Source of the DNA: CAZKFG01 sp964551985
GTDB taxonomy: Bacteria > Bacillota > Negativicutes > Acidaminococcales > JAISLQ01
NCBI GenBank assembly: GCA_964551985.1
Contig: CAZKFG010000040.1
Span: forward strand, 1 to 20,932
Reading direction: 5' to 3'
DNA: 20,932 bases
A program made the position numbers and the translations under genes. The notes below the pieces were generated by a model. The model saw nothing but the letters and a program-made list of their open reading frames with translations. It did not search any database and had not been told where the DNA came from. Numbering within the stretch: position 1 is the first letter of the stretch; the number at the start of each line of letters is the position of its first letter. Positions 1 to 6,601 of this stretch are shown here, piece by piece.

Positions 1-814
1 TTATCGGCATAGGTCTACTACAATCGAGCCTTTCTAGCGTTCTCTCAACCGCTCTACTTACCCCTCCGGAATAGGCATAAATACGACCTGCCTTTGAAGA
101 AAATTCTTTTTCGCTAGCATCAATGCTTTCTAAATCAATCTCAAAAATACGGATAAGCTCTTTTACTTCTTGAAAAGTGAGTACATAATCGATAGCACCT
201 GCAATGTCAGCTTCTTTTGCCTCCATTTTTTTAGCAATACACGGACCGACAAAAACCGTAACCGTACCAGGATGAAGTAGTTTTATAGTCCTACCTGCCG
301 CAATCATCGGCGAGACGGTCTTTGGTAGATGAGAAATAAATTGTGGATAGAGCTTTTTAATCATTGCAATCCACATAGGACAACAGCAGCTTGCCAGTTG
401 AAAATCTTTTTCATCTTTTATATTGTGCTCAAATTCTAAAGCTTCCTTTAAAGTTAGAATGTCGGCAAAAATAGCTGCTTCAATCATTCCATCAAAACCC
501 ATCTTCTTAAAAGCTTGACGCAGCATACCAGGAGTGACAATGTTACTAAATTGACCTAAAAACGCCGGTGCAATAATAATCTGCATAAAATGGGTCTTTT
601 TGCTCAGCGCTTCTAAAACAGCTAAAGTTTCGTGCGATGGATGAAAAGCATCTTTAGATTTAGATAGAGCAAGCAGTCTTTCTGTAATAAGCCAATCGAC
701 GGGCGATTTTTCTACACGAAGCAAACAGTTTAGCTGGTTAATATCAAATTTTTCATGATAATAACCACCAAATTCCTCGTCTATAACTTTTTTGTACAAA
801 TCAGCAAATCTCAG
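1..814 (-). CDS. [FeFe]-hydrogenase H-cluster domain protein, 3' end cut by window edge
   Basis: Translating the minus strand from 814 gives an open frame of 271 codons that leaves the window at position 1. It carries two of the three cysteine motifs that bind the H-cluster of [FeFe] hydrogenases: SCCCPMW (residues 142-148) and GPCIAKKMEA (190-199). The third lies beyond the window. No N-terminal ferredoxin-type 4Fe-4S domain precedes the H-cluster domain, so this is a short or sensory/accessory type rather than a classical HydA. Electron transfer or hydrogen sensing is therefore family knowledge, not something seen here. The only well-placed start is CTG at 814, eight bases after AAAGGAG; the next option is TTG at 799, too far from that RBS. 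The gene diverges from the isomerase gene at 990. It belongs to the chromosomal flank left of the attachment site. Confidence 0.8.
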   Translation of the reverse strand, partial: MRFADLYKKVIDEEFGGYYHEKFDINQLNCLLRVEKSPVDWLITERLLALSKSKDAFHPSHETLAVLEALSKKTHFMQIIIAPAFLGQFSNIVTPGMLRQAFKKMGFDGMIEAAIFADILTLKEALEFEHNIKDEKDFQLASCCCPMWIAMIKKLYPQFISHLPKTVSPMIAAGRTIKLLHPGTVTVFVGPCIAKKMEAKEADIAGAIDYVLTFQEVKELIRIFEIDLESIDASEKEFSSKAGRIYAYSGGVSRAVERTLERLDCSRPMPI

Positions 815-875
815 AAAAATCACTCCTTTACAGTAAATATTTTTGATTGTTCAGTTTAGTACTTTTTATAAACTA

Positions 876-904
876 ATTTTACATCAACAATATAAATTAC
901 ACAA
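876..904 (-). promoter_or_regulatory. Probable promoter of the hydrogenase-type gene
   Basis: On the minus strand TTGTGT (904-899) is followed after 17 bases by TAAAAT (881-876), about 60 bases ahead of the CTG start. The match to sigma-70 consensus is moderate. Confidence 0.45.
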
Positions 905-919
905 TATCTTAAAATTTCA

Positions 920-948
920 TTGAACAAATCTACTAAAAATTTTATAAT
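920..948 (+). promoter_or_regulatory. Promoter of the isomerase-sstT operon
   Basis: TTGAAC (920-925), a 17-base spacer and TATAAT (943-948) form a strong sigma-70-type promoter. It lies 41 bases ahead of the ATG at 990. Confidence 0.7.
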
Positions 949-989
949 AATCTTGATTTTAAATATATTGATAGTAAGTAGGTTTTTTT

Positions 990-1946
990 ATGCTCCAATT
1001 GACAAATATTTCCAATTATTCAGGTGAAAATAACATTTTCAAAAGCGATATTAATCTATTGACAAAATTCTTAGCCGAGTTCCAATTAGACGGTTTGGAA
1101 ATGGTGTTTGTAGAAAAATGGGATGAAGCCACTTTCCCTGACAATATAATCTTTGGTACTCACCTTTGGTTTTGGGGCGATTGGCTGGATTTTTGGCATG
1201 ATAATACCAAAGCACTAAAGAGTGAATACTCGTCAGTAGAGGAATTTAAACAGCATTATCTAACACTTGATAAAGACAGATGGCTGGAGAATTTTTCTAA
1301 AAACATTATACAATCACAAACTGTAGACAATTTAAAATATATGGTCTTTCATGTATCAAATAGTCGCTTTAGCGAAGTATATGATCGTAATCACTACTAC
1401 AGTGATGAAAAAGTAATTGATGCAACAATTGATTTAATAAATAACTTTAGCAAACATATTAAACCACAAACACAGCTATTATTTGAAAACCTTTGGTGGC
1501 CGGGAATGACGCTTACAAATCCTAGAGTTTTAGATAAACTATTTACAAATATAAATCACCAAAACTGCGGTATAATGCTTGATACTGGTCATTTAATCAA
1601 TACAAACCCAGACTTAAAAACTCAAGAGCAAGCAGTCGAATACATACTAAAAATCATTGATAATCTAGGAATGTATAAAAATCAAATATGCGGCATACAC
1701 TTGCATCAAAGCTTGACAGGTGAAATAATAAAACAAAATCTGCACACAAAGCCTACAACAATAAAAAATGCTTTTGAATATATAAATAAAATCGACCCAC
1801 ATAAGCCATTTACAGATACGTGTGTTCAAAAAATCATTCAAAAAATTGAGCCTAAATATCTAGTACACGAATTTTTAACTAAAGGCATTGAGGAGTTATC
1901 ACAAAAAATAAAAACTCAACAACAAGCGTTGAATTTTGTAAAATAA
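990..1946 (+). CDS. Xylose isomerase-like TIM-barrel protein (sugar phosphate isomerase/epimerase family)
   Basis: The 318-residue product looks like the AP-endonuclease-2/xylose-isomerase TIM-barrel superfamily, whose members isomerise or epimerise sugars or cyclitols, or act as nucleases, using a divalent metal. Candidate metal ligands occur in the expected order: Glu in LLFENLWWPG, Asp and His in MLDTGHL, His in GIHLHQS and Glu in VHEFL near the C-terminus. The substrate cannot be deduced. No signal peptide is present, so it should be cytoplasmic. The start at 990 follows a weak AAGTAGG RBS and a T-run. The sstT gene begins 26 bases after its stop, with no terminator between, so the two are probably co-transcribed from the promoter at 920-948. 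Confidence 0.65.
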   Translation: MLQLTNISNYSGENNIFKSDINLLTKFLAEFQLDGLEMVFVEKWDEATFPDNIIFGTHLWFWGDWLDFWHDNTKALKSEYSSVEEFKQHYLTLDKDRWLENFSKNIIQSQTVDNLKYMVFHVSNSRFSEVYDRNHYYSDEKVIDATIDLINNFSKHIKPQTQLLFENLWWPGMTLTNPRVLDKLFTNINHQNCGIMLDTGHLINTNPDLKTQEQAVEYILKIIDNLGMYKNQICGIHLHQSLTGEIIKQNLHTKPTTIKNAFEYINKIDPHKPFTDTCVQKIIQKIEPKYLVHEFLTKGIEELSQKIKTQQQALNFVK

Positions 1947-1972
1947 TATAAGAATAAACTTAGGAGATAAAA

Positions 1973-3184
1973 ATGAATAATTTATGGTTAAAATGGACAC
2001 AAATAAACTTAATAAAACGCATACTCGTCGGACTTAGTATTGGCATTATTCTAGCAATACTTGCACCTAAACACCTTGTCGGCATAACAATTTTAGGAAC
2101 TTTATTTGTTGGTGCTTTAAAAGCAGTTGCGCCTGTTTTGGTATTTATTTTAGTAACAAGTGCCATATCGCAGCACAAAACAGGTCAACAGACAAACATC
2201 AAATCAATTTTAATTTTATACCTTATCGGCACTTTCGCCGCCTCTTTTTTGGCGGTTATCGCAAGCTTTTTGTTTCCTTTACAACTTATATTTACTCAAG
2301 GAGTAAATAATGCCACACCACCTAGTAATGTCATTGAAGTATTCAAAAACATATTCATGAGTATAATTTCAAACCCTATTTCTGCCCTGTACAACGCCAA
2401 CTATATCGGCATTTTATCTTGGGCGACAATGCTTGGTCTTGCCCTTCGCCAAGCTCAAAATACCACTAAAACAATCATTGAAGATCTAGCGCAAGCAGTA
2501 TCTAAAATAGTCAGATGGATTATCAACTTTGCACCATTTGGCATTATGGGGCTAGTATTTGAAGCAATATCTACAAGCGGAATCGCCTCACTTTACAGCT
2601 ACTTAAAACTTGTTTTGCTACTTGTGGGTTGTATGGCATTTATGGCACTAGTTGTAAATCCATTTATCGTTTATGTCTGTCTTCGTAAAAACCCCTATCC
2701 ACTAGTTTTCAAATGCCTAAAACAAAGCGGTATAACAGCCTTTTTCACTAGAAGTTCTGCCGCAAATATACCAGTTAATATGGCTTTATGCGAAGAGGTG
2801 AACATAGACAAAGACACTTACAGCATATCAATACCACTTGGCGCTACAATCAATATGGAAGGCGCTGCCATAACAATAGCAATCCTCACACTAGCCGCAG
2901 TAAACACACTAAATATACCAGTCGATTTTTCAACCGCAATATTACTAAGCGCAATCGCAGCTATAAGCGCTTGCGGAGCATCGGGTGTCGCTGGCGGATC
3001 ACTACTTTTAATACCTCTAGCATGTAGCTTATTTGGTATATCCAATGACATCGCAATGCAAGTTGTAGGTGTTGGCTTTATAATAGGCGTCATTCAAGAT
3101 TCATGCGAAACAGCACTAAACTCATCAACAGATGCCCTATTTACAATAACCGCCGAATTTGCTAAAACAGGTAGAAGATTATAG
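1973..3184 (+). CDS. sstT: Serine/threonine:Na+ symporter SstT
   Basis: This 403-residue polytopic membrane protein belongs to the dicarboxylate/amino acid:cation symporter family. The length is close to E. coli SstT. Diagnostic stretches are FTRSSAANIPVNMALCEE (serine-rich re-entrant loop), the NMEGAAITIAIL helix, and the C-terminal SACGASGVAGGSLLLIPL and VIQDSCETALNSSTDALF segments, which in relatives form the second re-entrant loop and the substrate and sodium sites. It should import L-serine and L-threonine with sodium across the inner membrane. The start follows TTAGGAGAT with good spacing. It sits in the chromosomal flank, probably in one transcript with the isomerase-like gene upstream and the small exported protein downstream. 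Confidence 0.9.
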   Translation: MNNLWLKWTQINLIKRILVGLSIGIILAILAPKHLVGITILGTLFVGALKAVAPVLVFILVTSAISQHKTGQQTNIKSILILYLIGTFAASFLAVIASFLFPLQLIFTQGVNNATPPSNVIEVFKNIFMSIISNPISALYNANYIGILSWATMLGLALRQAQNTTKTIIEDLAQAVSKIVRWIINFAPFGIMGLVFEAISTSGIASLYSYLKLVLLLVGCMAFMALVVNPFIVYVCLRKNPYPLVFKCLKQSGITAFFTRSSAANIPVNMALCEEVNIDKDTYSISIPLGATINMEGAAITIAILTLAAVNTLNIPVDFSTAILLSAIAAISACGASGVAGGSLLLIPLACSLFGISNDIAMQVVGVGFIIGVIQDSCETALNSSTDALFTITAEFAKTGRRL

Positions 3185-3208
3185 AAAACTATGGAGTATT
3201 ATTGAAAA

Positions 3209-3868
3209 ATGAAAAATTATATTTTGTTAGCTTTAATAATTACATTGAGTTCTTTTCAGCTTTATTCTTATATAACCAAAACCACACCTCAAACTTCAGC
3301 CAAAAGCCCAGTTACTTCGTACACTGCAAAAATATTTGACGAAACTGCTTCTGGAGATAAAATATATAAAAATAACGAATATAATTTTCAAATAATATTT
3401 CCATATAAATTTACCTTTTTGATGCCAAGTATGGGAAATGCCAACATAGGAATATTACATATCATGAATGAAAAAGCTGAAGATAAAGATATTGAAGCTT
3501 TAATAATAATGCTAACACTCCCTTTTTCAGAACTAAATTTTAAATCTCATCAAATAAAATCTTTGGCAAAACTAAGCACGTCAGAAAAATCTGAACTGCT
3601 GAGAAAACTTGTATCAAAAGCTGAAACATCTTTTAAAGAAAATAATTTTAAATTATTGGACAATAAGTATCTACAAGTTGAAGATAAAGAATATGCAATA
3701 GTAGAATTCACCTATCAAGAATCTAATACATTAAAATTTAACTGCCAAGCATATACTTTTGCTAACGATAAGCTATATCTTTTTTGGTTGCACTCAGATT
3801 TTGACAAAAAAGACCTCTATTACAACTCTTTTGTAGATATGTTGAAAACTTTTAAAACACTATCTTAA
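3209..3868 (+). CDS. Small exported or membrane-anchored protein of unknown function
   Basis: The 219-residue product is not a family I recognise. Residues 4-22 (YILLALIITLSSFQLYSYI) form one hydrophobic segment with a lysine before it, so it is either an uncleaved anchor or a signal peptide. No lipobox cysteine is seen. The remainder is charged and soluble-looking, with alternating strands (EYNFQIIFPYKFTF, EYAIVEFTYQ, LKFNCQAYTF), which suggests a compact extracytoplasmic domain. It starts 24 bases after the sstT stop, with GGAGT some 19 bases upstream, so the RBS is poor and it may depend on coupling to sstT. It is the last gene of the chromosomal flank before the attachment site. Confidence 0.6.
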   Translation: MKNYILLALIITLSSFQLYSYITKTTPQTSAKSPVTSYTAKIFDETASGDKIYKNNEYNFQIIFPYKFTFLMPSMGNANIGILHIMNEKAEDKDIEALIIMLTLPFSELNFKSHQIKSLAKLSTSEKSELLRKLVSKAETSFKENNFKLLDNKYLQVEDKEYAIVEFTYQESNTLKFNCQAYTFANDKLYLFWLHSDFDKKDLYYNSFVDMLKTFKTLS

Positions 3869-3933
3869 ATTACAATCATTTTTCAAATGCGAATTTAATA
3901 AAATATATTCAATTACAAAAACCCTACATATAA

Positions 3934-3970
3934 CAAAAAACCGCCAAACAAATGTTTGACGGTACTTTTT
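3934..3970 (-). terminator. Rho-independent terminator of the disrupted tRNA-Arg locus (bidirectional)
   Basis: The arms CCGCCAAAC (3941-3949) and GTTTGACGG (3954-3962) fold over a 4-base loop. Read on the minus strand the only imperfect pair becomes a G-U wobble and the hairpin is followed by TTTTTT. It therefore suits a tRNA gene transcribed leftward, but a T-run on the plus side (3965-3970) could also stop transcription coming from the sstT operon. Confidence 0.75.
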
Positions 3971-3974
3971 TACA

Positions 3975-4018
3975 TGGTGCGCCCGGAGGGAATTGAACCC
4001 CCGACCAACGGTTTAGGA
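3975..4018 (-). repeat. 3' fragment of tRNA-Arg(CCT): attachment site (att) at the element boundary
   Basis: Read on the minus strand, these 44 bases match the second half of a tRNA. They start in the anticodon loop (T-CCT-AA), then give the 3' anticodon stem ACCGT, a 5-base variable loop TGGTC, a T-arm GGGGG-TTCAATT-CCCTC, the 3' acceptor strand CGGGCGC and ACCA. The 5' half is missing: the sequence right of 4018 has no D-arm or matching GCGCCCG strand. This is what remains at the distal end when a tyrosine recombinase integrates within a tRNA gene and duplicates the 3' core. The orientation implies that the element lies to the right and that the intact tRNA-Arg is at its far end. The anticodon assignment is inferred from loop position alone. 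Confidence 0.85.
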
Positions 4019-4020
4019 AT

Positions 4021-4134
4021 ATGATAAGCTACTTTTATCTATTTTCACCATTTTTCAAAAAACCTGTATTTTCAATGCTTCTCAATATGTATTTTTGTAT
4101 TATGATAAAACTAGTTTCATCTATTTTTAACCAC
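4021..4134 (+). repeat. Pair of imperfect direct repeats beside the attachment site
   Basis: ATGATAAGCTACTTTTATC (from 4021), continuing into a CTATTTTCACCA tail, is echoed by ATGATAAAACTAGTTTCATC (from 4102), continuing into CTATTTTTAACCA. Spacing is about 80 bases. The repeats sit immediately inside the element end, where recombinase arm-type or excisionase sites are often found. That role is an inference. Confidence 0.5.
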
Positions 4135-4136
4135 TA

Positions 4137-4159
4137 CTGCCCCACCAATTGCCCCACCA
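4137..4159 (+). repeat. Tandem TGCCCCACCAA direct repeat
   Basis: TGCCCCACCAA occurs twice in direct succession (4138-4148 and 4151-4161) separated by two bases. On the minus strand this reads as GGTGGGGCA repeats. It may be recombinase binding sequence or the decayed 3' end of an integrase gene; no long open frame supports a surviving integrase here. Confidence 0.5.
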
Positions 4160-4218
4160 AAAAGGTTTTGTTTTAGGCTGTTTTATGTGGTTTTATTCCA
4201 CATTCTTCTTTATATTTT

Positions 4219-5061
4219 TCACTTTAACAATTTTTTACTTGCTTTTTCAATTTCTGAGCTCTTTAGTAAAGAAGTCATTTGCTCAATTGCCATCTTATTT
4301 AGGTATGCAAGCCTATCAGATTGCGAGAGACCTTGTTTTATTAGTTCAGCATTCATGCTTTCAAGATTTACAAGCACAATCAAGTGTATAATATCAGCAT
4401 AATCTCGAATGTTTCTGTCAAGTTTAGGGTTGTTCTCCCTCCACTGTTTGGCTGTCATACCGAATAAAGCTACGTTTAAAATATCCGCTTCGCTTGCATA
4501 AGTAAAAATAAGTTGTTGTTTGCTCAATTCTTTTGGTATAATATGTTTTTTGATTGCATCAGTGTGTATACGGTAGTTAATTTTAGCAAGTTCACGTTTT
4601 GCATTCCACTCAAGTTGTTGGCGATGGTTTTCATCTGTTTTAAGTCTTTGGTAATCCTTGATAATATAGAGTTTAAATTCAGGTGAAATCCACGAGGCAA
4701 ATTCCATTGCTATATCAACATGAGCAAATGTTCCACCATATCTGCCAGAAGAAGAACGTAGTCCAATAGCATTTGTTTCTTTAATCCATTTTTGTGGCGA
4801 AAGCGTGAAAGCATTTGAGCCTGCTTTATTTTTAAACCCCTCGAAATCGAGGTGTTTAAAATCAGGATTATTAAGTTGTTCCCATAAGCCAATAAATTCA
4901 ATTGTATCACGATTGCGTAGCCAGTTTTGTATAACTGCTGTTGGGTCATCGCTTTTATATTTTGCAATATCCGTAATACATATATAATCAGCTTCTTTTG
5001 CCGATTGTACAGAAATAGATAGCCCTTTAGCTTGTATAGTTGTCTTATTTGCTTTTGGCAT
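4219..5061 (-). CDS. KilA-N domain protein
   Basis: The 280-residue product carries an N-terminal KilA-N domain (about residues 20-140), recognisable by WLRNRDTIEFIGLWE (47-61) and by the block from SPQKWIKET (88-96) through GRYGGTFAHVDIAMEFASWI (106-125). KilA-N is a predicted DNA-binding domain found in phages, large DNA viruses and mobile islands. The C-terminal half contains LNVALFGMTAKQW and looks helical; it resembles the tail commonly joined to bacterial KilA-N proteins. The start at 5061 (MPKANK) is chosen over 5082 because GAAAGGATG lies just ahead of it. It is the first gene inside the element and may regulate it, or act as an accessory of the neighbouring nuclease and restriction genes. 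Function is inferred from the domain only. Confidence 0.75.
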   Translation of the reverse strand: MPKANKTTIQAKGLSISVQSAKEADYICITDIAKYKSDDPTAVIQNWLRNRDTIEFIGLWEQLNNPDFKHLDFEGFKNKAGSNAFTLSPQKWIKETNAIGLRSSSGRYGGTFAHVDIAMEFASWISPEFKLYIIKDYQRLKTDENHRQQLEWNAKRELAKINYRIHTDAIKKHIIPKELSKQQLIFTYASEADILNVALFGMTAKQWRENNPKLDRNIRDYADIIHLIVLVNLESMNAELIKQGLSQSDRLAYLNKMAIEQMTSLLKSSEIEKASKKLLK

Positions 5062-5444
5062 TTTCAACATCCTTTCAATCATCTGAAAATCTAATATTAA
5101 TCAAATATTACTCTAACTATGCTATTATATTTGTCCATACTGATAATAAACAACATTTGTTTATCTTTTCTAGTAGCAATTATATTTTAAAGAGAGATGA
5201 TTAGAAGATTGCTCCTATCAAACGGTTTAGTACAGAGCTTTTTTGATTTTGCGGTTTCGTTTTTAACTACTCTAGTGGTCTTCCATAGCGTTTAATATTG
5301 GCAGTTTTCCTAATATTAGATAACATTACGGTGTGTTCGTATAGTATTGTCGATATAAAAATTATCTATATATTAAATTGCATTTAATTATTGAAGCAAT
5401 ACCTATACACTATATATCTTCATTTATTCATCAATGCCTATTTT
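5062..5444. other. AT-rich intergenic region, 383 bases, with a weak small ORF
   Basis: Besides the KilA-N promoter, a 32-codon plus-strand frame runs 5197-5295. It ends with a hydrophobic stretch (FFDFAVSFLTTLVVFHSV), but GAGAG directly abuts its ATG, so translation is doubtful. A long-range inverted repeat, GTATAGTATTG (5339-5349) against CAATACCTATAC (5397-5408), could fold the 3' region of the gene upstream. Nothing else is recognised. Confidence 0.4.
5124..5153 (-). promoter_or_regulatory. Probable promoter of the KilA-N gene
   Basis: On the minus strand TTGTTT (5153-5148), an 18-base spacer and TATAAT (5129-5124) stand about 63 bases ahead of the start at 5061. The -10 is perfect and the -35 is weak. 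Confidence 0.5.
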
Positions 5445-6467
5445 TTAACCCCATGTTTTATTCTTTAACAATTCTGCAATCTCCTGTGTTGAAGGCAGTT
5501 TTTCTTTTTCAAGTATTGCTGTTAAATCAAATATACGTGAACCCATAGGTGCTCTAGACGTATTTTTCTTAAAATCAGTTTCATAAAATTTTTCAACAAA
5601 AAAATATCTATGCTTAATACTACTTAAATCATAGCCATAATTAATACCATCTTCAATAGCAAGACAAATCTGTTCCTTTCTTTCATCTGTCACATCTCCA
5701 TCTTCTTTATCGTATTGCATCCCTTTTTCAGTTTTAATCGCTAGAATTCGAGCACAAATTTTACCAAATGCACGTACACTCTTATTTTTATATAAACCTA
5801 AATAATCATGAGGTCTAAAACCACGTTCAATTTTATCATAATAAACATTCTCCCTTTTATTAAAATCCAAAGTCGTACCTGCCAACTGCATCCTCATAAA
5901 TTTCCATGAGTCCGAATTTATAATAAGATTATCGTTATAGCAGTAATCCCTATAATCATCTAAAATATCCCTCATTTCATAGTCTCTATCTTCAACTACT
6001 TCCTCTATTGCTTTTGTTAATTCATCAAATGTTGTATTAACATGAATAATAGAGCTAGTCTTACCTTTATTATAATTATAGCTTTTCAATTTTTCATCAA
6101 AAATTTTCTTTTTATCTTCTTTCATAAGCTCAGGAGCTAATGTAATCATTACCTTATACTTTTCATCACCAAAAGCATTTAAATAACGCTCAAACTGTTC
6201 CGAGTAAAACCAATCAGACAGCTTTGTCTCTACAACAATTTTAAAACTCGGCTGTGTTATAGTAGCATCAAGTACAATATCATTAGTTTTTTCTTGTAGG
6301 TTAAAAGCAATTTCAGATTCTCCAAAGGAATTAGAAAAAAAATCTGACTTTAAGAAAGCAAAAAACTTATCCGAAGAATAATGATACAAACGAGATAACA
6401 ACAACATTGTATTTGCTGTAGCAACATTCTCTTTACCATGGTACCTCTGAAAATAATGAACCTTCAC
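5445..6467 (-). CDS. PD-(D/E)XK nuclease-like protein, stand-alone
   Basis: The 340-residue protein shows a PD-(D/E)XK-type core near its N-terminus: Asp in IVLDATI (D67), the strand FKIVVETKL giving E80-T-K82, and then QFERY (Q91-xxx-Y95), like the Gln-Tyr motif of RecB-type nucleases. In this fold Asp, Glu and Lys coordinate the metal for DNA cleavage. The region after residue 150 is not recognised and may be a target or partner domain. GTG at 6467 is preferred because AAGGAG lies eight bases upstream; an in-frame GTG at 6476 overlaps that RBS. It lies 134 bases downstream of hsdR with a possible promoter of its own, so it may be an independent defence gene. It is not homologous in layout to HsdR. 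The nuclease call rests on the motif only. Confidence 0.55.
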   Translation of the reverse strand: MKVHYFQRYHGKENVATANTMLLLSRLYHYSSDKFFAFLKSDFFSNSFGESEIAFNLQEKTNDIVLDATITQPSFKIVVETKLSDWFYSEQFERYLNAFGDEKYKVMITLAPELMKEDKKKIFDEKLKSYNYNKGKTSSIIHVNTTFDELTKAIEEVVEDRDYEMRDILDDYRDYCYNDNLIINSDSWKFMRMQLAGTTLDFNKRENVYYDKIERGFRPHDYLGLYKNKSVRAFGKICARILAIKTEKGMQYDKEDGDVTDERKEQICLAIEDGINYGYDLSSIKHRYFFVEKFYETDFKKNTSRAPMGSRIFDLTAILEKEKLPSTQEIAELLKNKTWG

Positions 6468-6493
6468 CCCTATCACTCCTTATAGTTTATTCT

Positions 6494-6521
6494 CATATAT
6501 TATTAGACTCTGGACTGACAA
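6494..6521 (-). promoter_or_regulatory. Possible promoter of the PD-(D/E)XK gene
   Basis: On the minus strand TTGTCA (6521-6516), a 16-base spacer and TATATG (6499-6494) lie 26 bases ahead of the GTG. The -10 is imperfect. Confidence 0.35.
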
Positions 6522-6601
6522 TAAAAACTTGCTATAAACCTAATAAATACCATTAACTAAACAGGTCTAAAAACTTTTAAGGATATTTTTATCTTGCAGC
6601 A

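Larger units (their letters stand above)
3869..4218. other. Gene-free element boundary, 350 bases
   Basis: This stretch holds the terminator, the tRNA fragment and the two repeat sets listed separately. No protein with convincing start and RBS is seen on either strand. A TGTGG/CCACA mini-hairpin near 4185-4203 has no T-run and is not called as a terminator. Confidence 0.7.

Noticed and set aside
3975..4018. A functional tRNA gene
   Set aside because: The 5' half (acceptor strand, D-arm, 5' anticodon stem) is absent.
4019..4218. Surviving integrase C-terminus on the minus strand
   Set aside because: All frames are interrupted by stops and no catalytic Arg/His/Tyr motif is seen; only repeats remain.
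4149..4402. Two overlapping plus-strand frames opposite the KilA-N gene
   Set aside because: They lie antisense to the 3' end of a recognised gene and have no RBS or family resemblance.
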